64,000 bases of DNA from Chloracidobacterium sp. (GCA_016706275.1 JADJJY010000003.1:310001-374000), one strand, 5' to 3'. Shown: positions 1 to 9,926, counted from the stretch's first letter. The notes: generated by a model not told the origin, from the letters alone. Translations and numbers: made by a program.

Positions 1-256
1 CGTTGTTGTTCTTGAGCGCCATGTCGATCGCGTCGGTGAGAGAAAGCGATAGCGGATCGGCAGTGTTCACGCCAACACGCGAAGGGTCGGGCATCGGTTT
101 GAGCGGGGTCGTAAATGTCGGCTGAATAGGCGTCGGCTCAGGCGTTGGGGTCAGCGTTTGAGCACTTACCACATGAGCCAAAACTAAAAACCCGAAAATC
201 GCTAATACTACCGAAAAGGTTCGGCGAGAGATGTTTGGAGATGAGACATTCATCAT
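1..256 (-). CDS. TolC-family outer membrane efflux protein (N-terminal part, runs off window)
   Basis: Seen: reading leftward from an ATG at 256, a basic N-terminus is followed by a hydrophobic signal segment ending in VSAQ near residue 33, a Pro/Thr-rich linker, and then LSLTDAIDMALKNN, which resembles the first helix of TolC-type outer membrane factors. The ATGA overlap with the stop codon of the RND pump (253-256) implies translational coupling as third gene of the efflux operon. Known: TolC-like trimers form the outer membrane channel for RND pumps. Only 85 codons lie in the window, so the family call rests on the short helix motif plus operon position. The 3' part lies left of base 1. 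Confidence 0.8.
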   Translation of the reverse strand, partial: MMNVSSPNISRRTFSVVLAIFGFLVLAHVVSAQTLTPTPEPTPIQPTFTTPLKPMPDPSRVGVNTADPLSLSLTDAIDMALKNNN

Positions 257-3200
257 GCCGTTTCCCCCTCCTCGTTGCTCTCTACGTTCCTGTCTCCCTC
301 TTTTGGCTTTCGCTTAAATTTCGATGCCAATCCGCTAAACGCTCCGCCGATCTTGCGAAAGATGGTCAGTTCTTGGGCGTCGTCAAAGATCGAATAGAAA
401 ACAGGCACCGCGAGGAGTGTTAGCAGCAGACACAACGACTGGCCGCCGACGACTAAAATACCGATCGAGCGGTTGGTCGCCGCACCGGCTCCGCTGCCGA
501 TGATGAGCGGGATCATACCCGCGACTAGAGCGATCGTTGTCATCAGGATCGGACGCAACCGGTCGCGATTTGCCTGGATGATCGCATCGTAGCGTCCCAT
601 TCCCCGCGAACGCAGCGTGTTTGTATGGTCGATCTGCAAGATGGCATTTTTCTTAACGATACCGAAAAGCAGCAGTATGCCGAGTGCCGAAAAGATATTG
701 AGCGTCTGTCCCGCGAGGGCTGTCGATATCAGAGCGAACGGCACCGACAGCGGCAGCGTGAGCAGGATCGTCACCGGATGGATAAACGATTCGAACTGCG
801 CCGCGAGGATCAGATACATAAACACAAACGAGAGCAGAAAGGCGAGCAGGAACGAATCGAACGCCCGCTGTAGCTCTTTTGACTGGCCCTGGACGCCGCT
901 GGAATATTCGGACGGCAGATTTAGCTCTTTAACGTATCCCTCAAGTTTTGCCAGGGCGTCGGCCTCCGACGTATTTGGCGGCAAGCTCGACGAAATCGTC
1001 ACGACACGCTGGCGGTTCAAACGGGCGATGGTTGACGGGCTGCGAGCCTCTTGCGGGGTCACTAAACGGTCGAGTGCGACCGGGTCGCTTTTGTTCGACG
1101 CGACGGTAAAATACTGTAAATTCTCACGCGTCCGGCGAAACTTTTCGTCGGCCTGGACGACGACATCATATTGCTGCGTGCCTTCGCTAAAGGTCGAGAC
1201 GCGCTGTCCGGCGGCGGCAATATTAAGAGCTCGCGAGATGTCCGATGCATTGACCCCGAGGTCAGCTGCCTTTGCTCGATCGATGACAAAACGCACCTCA
1301 GGCGTACCGAGGTCAACAGAGTTGTCAGGGTCGCGAAAGCTCGGGTCCTGTTTCATCTTTTCGACCAGTTGGTTGGCGTAATTATTGAGCTGCTCCATGT
1401 CGGGGCCCGAGATAAAATAGCCAATGCCCGATCCGCCGCGTCCAAGCCCGATGCCCTGCGCGATCGACGACGAAGCCGACACATTAACACGCCAGTCCTT
1501 GTTCGTGTATTGTTTGACGATCTGGCGGGCCTGATTGATCAGTTGAGCCTGACCTTGCTTGCGTTCGCTCACAGGTACGAGACTGACGGTAATGCTGCCG
1601 CTGTTGCCGCCACCTCCACCACCGCCGCCAAAGCCACCGGCGTTGACGACCGTGTTGCGCAGGCTTGGAAGCTGTTCGCGAACGTCACGCGCGATGCGGT
1701 CGAGGATCGATTGAGTCGCTGCAAGTGAAGTGCCTTGCGGCCCGCGAACACTGATCTGAAATACCGATTCGTCCTCGTCCGGCAAAAACGCCATGCCGAC
1801 ATATTTATATAACGGCACGATCGAGGCGACAGTCAGGACGCAGATAAGCACGACTGCCCAGCGAAAACGCATCGCCAGCTTGAGCATCCACGTGTAACCG
1901 CCATCGACCTTGCTATAAAACCACCCGGACTTGGAACTAGTTTCGAGTTCCGAGTTCTGAGTTCCGAGTTTTTGGCCGTTTTGTTCATCAGCGTCACCAA
2001 TAGATCCTTCGACCTCAGAACTCGGAACTCGGAACTTGGAACTTGGAACTTTCTTCTTAATCCACCTCGCCGCAAGCATTGGCGTCAGGGTAAACGAGAC
2101 GATCAACGATACCGCGATCGCCGCTGCCGAGGTAAGGCCAAACGACGACATGAAACGGCCGACGATGCCGGTCATAAAGCCGACGGGGATAAAGACCGCA
2201 AGCAAACTCAATGTCGTCGCAAGCACGGCCAGGCCGATCTCGCGTGTGCCTTCGACGGCGGCTTGAAACGGGTCCATCCCTTTTTCTTCGACAAAACGAT
2301 AGATATTTTCGAGCACAACTATCGCGTCATCGATCACGATGCCGACCATCAGCGTCAAGGCGAGCATCGTCATCTGATTTAAGCTGTAACCAAAGGCCGC
2401 GATCAGAGCAAAAGCAGCAATGATCGATACCGGAATGGCGAGCGATGCGATGATGGTCGTGCGTATATTCCAGAGGAAAAAGAAAACGATGACCGCCGCA
2501 AAAAGGGCTCCGAGGACGAGATGCTCCTCGATAGCGTGGAGCGAGGTCTCGATAAATTCGGATTGGTCGCGGACGACGGCAACCTTAAAATCTTTTGGCA
2601 AAGTCGGGATGATCGTCGCCATTCGCTGCTTTACGCCACTGATAAGGGCGACGGTGTTGGCACCCGATTGCTTGCGAACGCCGATCGAAACAGCCGGATT
2701 GCCGTCCAGCGAGAACGCATTTGTCGGTTCCGCTCCACCCTGTTCGACGCGGCCGATGTCTTTGAGCTTGATCGAGAAACCGTTCTTGGTCGCGATGACG
2801 ATGTCGTTAAACTCTTCGACCTTGGTCAACTTACTTATCGTCCTTAGGCCGACAGTTTTCGATCCCTCGACAAGGGTTCCGCCGGGCAGCTCCTGATTCT
2901 GAGACGAAACCGCACTCGTCACCTGTGTGACTGAAAGGCCATAAGCCCTAAGCCGATCAGGATCGATAAGCAGCTTGATCTGCTTTGCACGTCCGCCAAA
3001 GACCACCACCTCACCAACGCCGTCGGCGGACTCTATCTTTTCCTGGATAAGAGTCCTGACCAGATCGCTTAGCTCAATAACATTTCGCGGAGCGCTGATC
3101 GAATACATCAGCACCGGCATCGAATCCGGGTCGGCCTTACGGGCAACCGGCGGGTCAGCATCCTCGGGCAGACGGTTGACGACGGTGCTGAGTTTTTGCT

Positions 3201-3528
3201 GGACCTCTTGGAATGCTTGGTCTGGGTCTTTTTCGAGATTAAAGGTAAGCGTGATGTTCGACCCGCCGCGTGACGACGACGAACGCATCTCGTCGATGCC
3301 GGGGACGGTGTTCAGTGCACTCTCGATCGGGTCGGTGACCTCGGTTTCCATCTCCTGCGGAGCGGCACCGGTATTATTCGTTCCGATCGAGATGGTCGGC
3401 AGATCGATCTTTGGAAAGCGGTCAACACCCAACGTAAAAAAGCTAAACCCACCGACGACCGTCAAAAACAGGACGATCACGGTCGCAAACACCGGGCGAT
3501 GAACACAGATCTCAGCCAACCATTGCAT
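253..3528 (-). CDS. RND multidrug efflux transporter, HAE1/AcrB-like
   Basis: A 1091-residue inner membrane proton/drug antiporter. Seen: N-terminal TM1 followed by GVDRFPKIDLPTI, paired hydrophobic TM blocks flanking two large periplasmic loops, the TM4 proton-relay pair Asp-Asp in GIVIDDAIVV near residue 397, and the TM10 GIVKKNAIL segment near residue 960. It sits 6 bp downstream of the adaptor gene and overlaps tolC by 4 bp, so the three form one operon. Odd: residues about 491-534, in the cytosolic segment between TM6 and TM7, are a low-complexity Ser/Glu-rich insert encoded by a GAGTTCC-unit palindrome. That insert makes the protein about 40 residues longer than typical AcrB homologues. 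Substrate cannot be read from sequence. Confidence 0.95.
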   Translation of the reverse strand: MQWLAEICVHRPVFATVIVLFLTVVGGFSFFTLGVDRFPKIDLPTISIGTNNTGAAPQEMETEVTDPIESALNTVPGIDEMRSSSSRGGSNITLTFNLEKDPDQAFQEVQQKLSTVVNRLPEDADPPVARKADPDSMPVLMYSISAPRNVIELSDLVRTLIQEKIESADGVGEVVVFGGRAKQIKLLIDPDRLRAYGLSVTQVTSAVSSQNQELPGGTLVEGSKTVGLRTISKLTKVEEFNDIVIATKNGFSIKLKDIGRVEQGGAEPTNAFSLDGNPAVSIGVRKQSGANTVALISGVKQRMATIIPTLPKDFKVAVVRDQSEFIETSLHAIEEHLVLGALFAAVIVFFFLWNIRTTIIASLAIPVSIIAAFALIAAFGYSLNQMTMLALTLMVGIVIDDAIVVLENIYRFVEEKGMDPFQAAVEGTREIGLAVLATTLSLLAVFIPVGFMTGIVGRFMSSFGLTSAAAIAVSLIVSFTLTPMLAARWIKKKVPSSKFRVPSSEVEGSIGDADEQNGQKLGTQNSELETSSKSGWFYSKVDGGYTWMLKLAMRFRWAVVLICVLTVASIVPLYKYVGMAFLPDEDESVFQISVRGPQGTSLAATQSILDRIARDVREQLPSLRNTVVNAGGFGGGGGGGGNSGSITVSLVPVSERKQGQAQLINQARQIVKQYTNKDWRVNVSASSSIAQGIGLGRGGSGIGYFISGPDMEQLNNYANQLVEKMKQDPSFRDPDNSVDLGTPEVRFVIDRAKAADLGVNASDISRALNIAAAGQRVSTFSEGTQQYDVVVQADEKFRRTRENLQYFTVASNKSDPVALDRLVTPQEARSPSTIARLNRQRVVTISSSLPPNTSEADALAKLEGYVKELNLPSEYSSGVQGQSKELQRAFDSFLLAFLLSFVFMYLILAAQFESFIHPVTILLTLPLSVPFALISTALAGQTLNIFSALGILLLFGIVKKNAILQIDHTNTLRSRGMGRYDAIIQANRDRLRPILMTTIALVAGMIPLIIGSGAGAATNRSIGILVVGGQSLCLLLTLLAVPVFYSIFDDAQELTIFRKIGGAFSGLASKFKRKPKEGDRNVESNEEGETA
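1925..2056. repeat. In-frame palindrome of GAGTTCC-type tandem heptamers inside RND gene
   Basis: Seen: CGAGTTCCGAGTTCTGAG at 1944-1961 is matched by its exact reverse complement at 2014-2031, an 18-bp perfect inverted repeat with a 52-base loop. The right arm continues as further near-copies of the GGAACTT/GGAACTC unit to about 2051. The element keeps the RND reading frame and falls in the cytosolic linker between TM6 and TM7. Inference: an inserted mobile or amplifying palindrome tolerated because the linker is flexible. Confidence 0.85.
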
Positions 3529-3534
3529 ATAACT

Positions 3535-4830
3535 TTAAAATGCGACCTTTGCTCCCTCGTAAAGTTGGTCGAGATTGCTGGTTGCGACGGTTTGGTCAGC
3601 GTCGAGGCCGGAGATGACTTGGTACGAATCCCCCTCTTCGGTGCCGAGTTGGATGACGCGGAGTTTGGCAAGGCCTTCTTCGATCACGAAAACGCGATAG
3701 GATTGGGTTCCCTGATCGTTGTAAACGGCGGTCTTTGGAACGAACACGCCCTTGCCGCCGCCTTCGCGATTGATCTGAGCGGTGACGAACATACCGGTTC
3801 GCAGGCCGTTGTCGTTATTTTCGATCAGCGCCTCGACGATCGCCGAACGGGATACCGGATCGACCGCCGGATTGATCGCCGAAACCGTTCCCGCAAATTT
3901 TCTATCTTTATACGCATCGACTTCGAACGAGACGCCGCGTCCGACAGCTATGTACGGAACGTCGGCCTCGGGCACCTGTATCTGGGCTTTGATCGGATTG
4001 GTTCTAAGGATCGTGGCGACTATGGACGCGGACGAAACGTATTCGCCGACAGCGACCGGACGGCTACTGACAAAGCCCGAAAATGGTGCTCTGATGACTG
4101 TATCCACGATCGCCTGCTGAGCATCGGCGACCTGCGTCTGTGCCGATTCGACATTTGCCTGAGCACTAACGATCGCCTGATTGCTTTGCTTTGCGGTGTT
4201 AACGGCAGAGTCGAGATTTTGTTTAGCGGCGTTCGCACGAGTACGGGCTGTGTCGCGAGCAATGCGATAAGTTTCGTAGGTGATCATCGCTACGTCGCCG
4301 GTCTCGGTCAGTTCGCGATAACGCTTTTCGTTTGCCTCGGCTTGCTTCAACTCCGCAAGCGTCTGCTGATAATTTGCATCAGCCGCCCGAACCTCCGGCA
4401 CCGTCGAGGCATTAAATCTGCGGCCATCGAGCAATCCGAGCCGTGCCTCGGCCTGTTTGACGCCTGCTCTTGCCTGCTTTACAGCGGCCTGAGCGGTCGC
4501 CAGTTGGAGACGTGCGTCCCGGTCATCTACCCGTGCGATAACTGCCCCTTGAGAAACAAATTGGCCTGCGTTTATGAGGATATTCGCGATCTTACCGGCG
4601 GTCTTAGGAGCGACGTTAGACGTTTCCTGGGCCGTCAAACTGCCCGTCGCACGGATGACAGACGCCACATCGCGCGACTCGCTTTTGCCGACGGTTATTG
4701 CGGTTGCAGGTTTTTGCTGGTCGCTGTTCGCATTGCCCCGCCTCCCGCTGTTGGATGAGGACGAACCACAGGCCAATGAAGAAAGAATGGCGGCGACGCA
4801 GATGAGCGCTTTTAGACGTGTATTCCACAT
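3535..4830 (-). CDS. RND efflux periplasmic adaptor (HlyD/AcrA-type membrane fusion lipoprotein)
   Basis: 431 residues. Seen: a signal peptide ending in SSLAC with Cys21 as lipidation site, a Ser/Asn/Gly-rich tether, a lipoyl half-motif (KTAGKIANILINAGQFVSQGAV), a long Ala/Gln-rich alpha-hairpin (about residues 100-230), the returning lipoyl half (VIRAPFSGFVSSRPVAVGEYV), then beta-barrel and membrane-proximal domains (GMFVTAQI, GVFVPKTAVY). Known: such adaptors link the RND pump to the TolC channel and are lipid-anchored to the inner membrane. It is the first gene of a minus-strand operon with pump and TolC; the 6-bp gap to the pump supports co-transcription. No dedicated regulator gene is adjacent. 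Confidence 0.94.
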   Translation of the reverse strand: MWNTRLKALICVAAILSSLACGSSSSNSGRRGNANSDQQKPATAITVGKSESRDVASVIRATGSLTAQETSNVAPKTAGKIANILINAGQFVSQGAVIARVDDRDARLQLATAQAAVKQARAGVKQAEARLGLLDGRRFNASTVPEVRAADANYQQTLAELKQAEANEKRYRELTETGDVAMITYETYRIARDTARTRANAAKQNLDSAVNTAKQSNQAIVSAQANVESAQTQVADAQQAIVDTVIRAPFSGFVSSRPVAVGEYVSSASIVATILRTNPIKAQIQVPEADVPYIAVGRGVSFEVDAYKDRKFAGTVSAINPAVDPVSRSAIVEALIENNDNGLRTGMFVTAQINREGGGKGVFVPKTAVYNDQGTQSYRVFVIEEGLAKLRVIQLGTEEGDSYQVISGLDADQTVATSNLDQLYEGAKVAF

Positions 4831-4832
4831 AG

Positions 4833-4889
4833 ATAAATTGTCTAAGTCTCATATTTTACAACACTACGCCGCATGCCTAGACAATTTAT
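4833..4889. promoter_or_regulatory. 12-bp perfect inverted repeat upstream of efflux operon (candidate operator)
   Basis: Seen: ATAAATTGTCTA at 4833-4844 and its exact reverse complement TAGACAATTTAT at 4878-4889, separated by 33 bp. The left arm lies only 2 bases from the adaptor ATG (minus strand). The right arm contains TTGTCT, usable as a -35 element on the minus strand with TGTAAA 18 bp downstream. Inference: paired repressor half-sites controlling the pump; a DNA cruciform/hairpin in the leader is an alternative. Confidence 0.5.
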
Positions 4890-5022
4890 ATGTAAATTTT
4901 TGTCAACGGATAGTATGAAAAATGGCCGACAATGACTGCAATCCTAGCGTGTAATTGTGCTGATCAACCTCGCGAATGTTAAAATATTGTCATAAATTAA
5001 CTACCGAGAGGTCAGTCATAAT

Positions 5023-5343
5023 ATGCAAGAAATAACCGCAACCGAACTAAAAGCCCAGCTCGACGCAGGGGACGATATCCAGCTTATTGACGTTCGCCAG
5101 CCGGACGAATATGCGTTTGCTAAGATCGAGGGAGCGAAACTGATACCGCTCGGCGAGATCATGTCGCGCAAAGACGAGATCGACCCGACACGTGACACCG
5201 TCATCCATTGCAAAATGGGCGGACGCAGCGCACGCGCGATCGAATTTCTCGAACATTCGGGTTTTGAGGGAAACTTGAAAAATCTGGTAGGCGGCATCAC
5301 CGCTTGGTCAAACGACGTCGACCCGAGCGTGCCAAAATATTAG
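5023..5343 (+). CDS. Single-domain rhodanese (sulfurtransferase-like)
   Basis: 106 residues, a lone rhodanese domain without signal peptide, so cytoplasmic. Seen: LIDVRQPDEY at residues 21-30 and the active-site loop CKMGGRS with catalytic Cys63, followed by the family's C-terminal LVGGITAW. Known: such proteins carry persulfide on the loop Cys and transfer sulfane sulfur, for example to thiolation pathways or cyanide. The start is supported by an AGAGG-containing stretch about 15 bases upstream. It converges with the ferredoxin-like gene and the two coding ends overlap by 4 bp. Physiological sulfur acceptor is unknown. Confidence 0.93.
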   Translation: MQEITATELKAQLDAGDDIQLIDVRQPDEYAFAKIEGAKLIPLGEIMSRKDEIDPTRDTVIHCKMGGRSARAIEFLEHSGFEGNLKNLVGGITAWSNDVDPSVPKY

Positions 5344-5627
5344 TCTTCGGTTAGATCGATGCCTTCAGCCAACCTCACGATCTTCATGCCCTCGGTGACC
5401 ATCGTGCGACAGGACATATAAGCTTTTTCTTTCTCGCCTTGCTCGACCCAGACTTGGCAGTTTAGGCATTCGCCGTTCCAGCAAAACTCGCCATACGAAA
5501 TATTTTCCATTGCCAGAAACTGAAAACAGCGGAGGAGCGAATTGTTCTCCGGGACCATACGGCTCTCGCCTAAGATCTCGATCTCGATGAGTTTGTCGTA
5601 GGGCTCGAAGATGTCGGGATAGGTCAT
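5340..5627 (-). CDS. 2Fe-2S ferredoxin-like protein
   Basis: 95 residues. Seen: a beta-grasp-like N-terminus (LIEIEILGES) and the pattern Cys49-x4-Cys54-x2-Cys57 with a distal Cys73, the usual spacing of plant-type 2Fe-2S ligands; Cys34 is extra. The arrangement resembles the N-terminal Fer2 domain of NADH-dehydrogenase/formate dehydrogenase subunits, but here it is free-standing. Role: probably a small electron carrier; partner unknown. It overlaps the 3' end of the rhodanese gene by 4 bp in convergent orientation. No signal peptide. Confidence 0.75.
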   Translation of the reverse strand: MTYPDIFEPYDKLIEIEILGESRMVPENNSLLRCFQFLAMENISYGEFCWNGECLNCQVWVEQGEKEKAYMSCRTMVTEGMKIVRLAEGIDLTED

Positions 5628-5770
5628 AAGTATAAGGTGTTACAAAGATTTAACGCGGTGCCGATTAAACTAGATAATCTTAGCGAAAAGGTGTAATTTT
5701 GAACAATGGCAAGAGTACGATTCGCACGTCCGGGTAGCCCGTATTGCGGGCAGGTGTGCCAAGACTCTGA

Positions 5771-5910
5771 AAAATGTAAAACGCAAAGTGCAAAATCGGA
5801 GCGGTTGGATTAAGATTTTTCGTTGCACCTGTTCGACATTTTATTCACGCGGCGAAATATGAGCCGTTTGTCAGCAATTTTGCATCTCATAATTTTGCAT
5901 TTTGCATTTC
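5771..5910. repeat. Imperfect palindrome of TGCAAAA-type heptamers upstream of kinase
   Basis: Seen: the left arm (5772-5796) has repeated AAATGTAAAACGCAAAGTGC-type words. The right arm (about 5876-5910) has the reverse complements TTTTGCATTTTGCATTT, ending one base before the kinase ATG. A second small hairpin, GCCCG-TATTG-CGGGC, lies at 5737-5751. The region 5628-5911 contains no gene. It resembles the other short-word palindromes of this window in construction but not in sequence. Confidence 0.6.
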
Positions 5911-5911
5911 T

Positions 5912-8353
5912 ATGATCGGTTCACAGATCAATCAATACAAGGTCCTAGAAAAGATCGGCTCGGGCGGACAAGGCGCAGTCTATAAGGCTCTAGACACCAA
6001 ACTTAACCGCACCGCTGTCATCAAGGTGCTCCCGCCCGAACTGACGCAAAAGACAGCAAATTTTCGCCGTTTTGAGCGCGAAGCTCAGCTTTGCTCGCAA
6101 CTCGATCATCCAAATATCTGCACGATATATGATTTTCATAGCGCCGACGGTGTGTTTTACATCGCGATGCAGTATGTCGAGGGAAAGAACGTCCGCCAGC
6201 TCGTCGCGGGCCGTCCGCTGGAGCTGAAAAGTGCTTTGTCGATAGCGATTCAGGTCGCAGACGCTCTTGCTTACGCCCACTCAAAGAACATCATTCATCG
6301 CGACATCAAGGCCGGCAATATAATGGTCTCCGAGTCGGGCCAGGTCAAGATACTCGATTTCGGACTCGCCAAATTGCTCGAAGACGATCATGCGAGCCAA
6401 AACGAGGGGCATGACCGTAACGAGATCACCGAGCTCGGGATCCCGTATGGAACGGCGACCTATGCGGCTCCTGAACAGGCGAGAGGCGAGCGTGCCGATC
6501 ACCGTTCGGACATTTTCTCGACCGGCGTATTGATCTATGAGATGCTGACCGGCATATGGGCGTTTCAGGGGAAAAACGTTGTTGACGTGCGGCATCAGGT
6601 GCTCTACGGTACGCCAAAACCGATGGCGGAGCTTCGCAAAGAACCTCTACCGCCGCAAATACAGCAGATCGTCGATAAGGCTCTCGCAAAGGATCCAAAG
6701 GACCGTTATCAAAAGATCGCCCAGATGCGTGACGAACTGCGTGCCGTTTTGCAGCAGATCGCCGGGCTCGCGGTAATGCCGAGCGATACTTTTACACCCG
6801 GCTATGCCGACGGCAGTACGGTAAAACGCGTACTCAATTGGTTCACGGGCAAATCGGTGCCTGAGGCAACTTCGTCGGCGTCGTTCCCCTCGCAATTATC
6901 ATCATCGAGTCAACCGTCGTTCACGCCGGATATCTCGATGACCGCAACCGGCACCGAAAAAAAGAGTGTCGCCATTTTGCCGTTTCAAAATCTTAGTCAG
7001 GACCCGGCGTCTAGCTTTTACGAATTCGCTTTAGCCGATTCCGTTATCACCGAGCTCGCACAGATTCGTTCGATCATAGTGCGGCCAAGCTCGGTCATCG
7101 CAAAATACCAGGGCAAAGAGGTCGATCCGCGTGAAGCAGGCAAAGAATTGCGCGTTCACGCCGTACTGTCCGCCGGGTTTATTCGAGCAGGAGATAAGCT
7201 TCGGGTAACTGCTCAACTACTAGACGTCGTGACCGGCGACATTCTCTGGAGCGACCGCATCGACGCCGAGGGGAGCGATATTCTTGCTCTGCAGGACGGC
7301 ATTGCTCACCGTATCCTCGAAGGGCTGCGTCTAGAACTTACCGATCTCGAAGCCGAAATACTCGGCAAACGGGCGACCGACAACGCCGAGGCTTGGGAAG
7401 AATATCTGCGCGGCCGCGATAATTTTGGACGTTTTATCTTTCGCACCATCGATGCCGAAGATTGCGACGCCGCGATCGCTAACTTCAAAAGAGCAATCGA
7501 ACTCGACACACATTTTGCACTTGCGTACAGCGGGCTCGGGGCGTGTTATGCGAATCGTGTCTTTAAGGGGCTTGGCGAATCCGAAGACTACACCTACGCC
7601 GAGGCGGCGTTTAGCAAAGCGTTTTTCTACGACCCGAACGTCGTCGAGGCACGGGTGTTGATGGTCATGATCTACATGGCCCGCGGCGAAAAGAAAAAAG
7701 CCCGCGGCGAGATCGAACTGCTGCAAAAACAGTTTCCAAACGATGCTGCTCTTTATTTTGTGACTGGTGTCGTTCACCGTCTCGACGGCAAATACGACGA
7801 ATCGCTCAAAGCGTTTGAAAAACTGTCGCGTCTCGACCCCGCCGCCCGGGCCGTCGCAGCGTATAACAGTGCCCGCATTTACATTTACAAACGCGATTTT
7901 GACAAGGCTCTTGAGATGCTTGATAAGGGTGCTAAGGCCGAGCCAAATCATCCGATGATAAAGATATTCCGCTCGGGTGTATTCTTTTATCAAGGCAAAT
8001 TTGATGAGGCCAACGCCCTCATCGCCTCGGTACTAAAAGATAATCCGCGAATGGACGGCATCCGCCCGCTCGCCGCCGAATTTCTCGCCGGTTCCGGCCA
8101 CCCGGACGAGGCCCGTGCAATGCTCACCGATGACGCACTAGCTGTTTCACGCTCGGATCACGACATGGCATATTGGGTCGGCTCGACCTACGCCCTGCTG
8201 GGTGACAAAGACCTCGCTTTCAAATGGCTCAACAAAGCCGTCAAGCTCGGCAACCAAAACCGCCCGTATTTTGAAAACGACACAAACGTTGCCAGTCTCC
8301 GCGAAGACCCGCGTTGGGCCGAGTTGATGGAAAAGATGAATAACGGGGATTAG
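5912..8353 (+). CDS. Serine/threonine protein kinase with TolB/FlgO-like and TPR domains
   Basis: 813 residues. Seen: a Hanks-type kinase domain with G-loop GSGGQG (16-21), ATP-binding Lys38, catalytic HRDIKAGN (129-136), DFG (149-151) and APE (186-188). A Ser/Thr-rich linker at about 290-345 follows, then a TolB/FlgO-type domain beginning KKSVAILPFQNLS and ending near the phrase TGDILWSDRIDA, then a run of tetratricopeptide repeats to the C-terminus. No clear transmembrane helix is seen, unlike many PknB-type kinases. Known: this architecture is frequent in Acidobacteria and is taken to link phosphorylation signalling to protein scaffolding. The gene stands alone; target and signal are unknown. 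Its stop codon abuts a palindromic repeat. Confidence 0.93.
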   Translation: MIGSQINQYKVLEKIGSGGQGAVYKALDTKLNRTAVIKVLPPELTQKTANFRRFEREAQLCSQLDHPNICTIYDFHSADGVFYIAMQYVEGKNVRQLVAGRPLELKSALSIAIQVADALAYAHSKNIIHRDIKAGNIMVSESGQVKILDFGLAKLLEDDHASQNEGHDRNEITELGIPYGTATYAAPEQARGERADHRSDIFSTGVLIYEMLTGIWAFQGKNVVDVRHQVLYGTPKPMAELRKEPLPPQIQQIVDKALAKDPKDRYQKIAQMRDELRAVLQQIAGLAVMPSDTFTPGYADGSTVKRVLNWFTGKSVPEATSSASFPSQLSSSSQPSFTPDISMTATGTEKKSVAILPFQNLSQDPASSFYEFALADSVITELAQIRSIIVRPSSVIAKYQGKEVDPREAGKELRVHAVLSAGFIRAGDKLRVTAQLLDVVTGDILWSDRIDAEGSDILALQDGIAHRILEGLRLELTDLEAEILGKRATDNAEAWEEYLRGRDNFGRFIFRTIDAEDCDAAIANFKRAIELDTHFALAYSGLGACYANRVFKGLGESEDYTYAEAAFSKAFFYDPNVVEARVLMVMIYMARGEKKKARGEIELLQKQFPNDAALYFVTGVVHRLDGKYDESLKAFEKLSRLDPAARAVAAYNSARIYIYKRDFDKALEMLDKGAKAEPNHPMIKIFRSGVFFYQGKFDEANALIASVLKDNPRMDGIRPLAAEFLAGSGHPDEARAMLTDDALAVSRSDHDMAYWVGSTYALLGDKDLAFKWLNKAVKLGNQNRPYFENDTNVASLREDPRWAELMEKMNNGD

Positions 8354-8384
8354 GTCAGAACCGGGAGCGGTAGCGACTGGGTTC

Positions 8385-9287
<903 letters not shown>

Positions 9288-9308
9288 AATAATTCGGGGC
9301 AAACCATA

Positions 9309-9926
9309 TTAATAATATGCCCAATAGACTGCGGATTTCACATATTCGCCGGCGACGGTCTGCCAGCCTCGCAGCTTGAGCCACCAATAATTGGGCGTCG
9401 GCGTATAGTCGCCCGGCGGCGGTGAAGCGATACCTAACGTGACGTTTTTTCCGGCAAGTATCTTTTCAAAAGTCGCGAGGGCCCGCCGGGTGTGATATGC
9501 CGAGGTCACGATCAAAACCGAACCGAGCGGGCGAGCGGCGATCTCGTCTCTCAAGGCTTTTGCTTCGTCATCTGTACCCGCAACTTTCCCCGGCAAAACA
9601 CGGATGGCTTCGGGGATTACCCCGTTGGCGATCAGCTCACGCTGTTCGAGTTCGACAATCGTAGGATTTGTCTTGTCAGAGTCGAACCAGCGGGCACGCT
9701 CACCGTCGTCGGTCACGATCACTATCGGTGCGATGCCCTGTTTATAAAGCTCGGCGGCCTTTTTCGTGCGTTCTTTATAAACAGCAGAACCGCTGAGAAC
9801 CATTATCGCGTCAGCGTGTTCGAGCGGCTTTTCGACGATGAGATGGGTCGCAAGAAATGGTGCGACGATGATCCAAACACCAAACAACAGGCAGAAAATT
9901 AGCGTGAGAGTCGCTTTCCGCCTCAC
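9309..9926 (-). CDS. YdcF/SanA-family (DUF218) membrane-anchored protein
   Basis: About 205 residues if started at the GTG at 9926, which overlaps the upstream stop as GTGA; a longer reading from 9971 would cut 49 bases into the previous gene. Seen: an N-terminal membrane helix (LTLIFCLLFGVWIIVAPFL), then the DUF218 core with ADAIMVLSGSA, VIVTDDGERA, TDDEAKAL and VTSAYHTRRA. Known: DUF218 proteins (SanA, ElyC, YdcF) are linked to envelope barrier function and envelope polysaccharide biogenesis. Position inside the glycan operon fits that role. Enzymatic activity is not established. Confidence 0.88.
   Translation of the reverse strand: MRRKATLTLIFCLLFGVWIIVAPFLATHLIVEKPLEHADAIMVLSGSAVYKERTKKAAELYKQGIAPIVIVTDDGERARWFDSDKTNPTIVELEQRELIANGVIPEAIRVLPGKVAGTDDEAKALRDEIAARPLGSVLIVTSAYHTRRALATFEKILAGKNVTLGIASPPPGDYTPTPNYWWLKLRGWQTVAGEYVKSAVYWAYY

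Noticed and set aside
3499..4758. 419-codon plus-strand open frame antisense to the adaptor gene
   Set aside because: It is the opposite-strand shadow of a well-supported lipoprotein adaptor; the translated sequence shows no fold motif.
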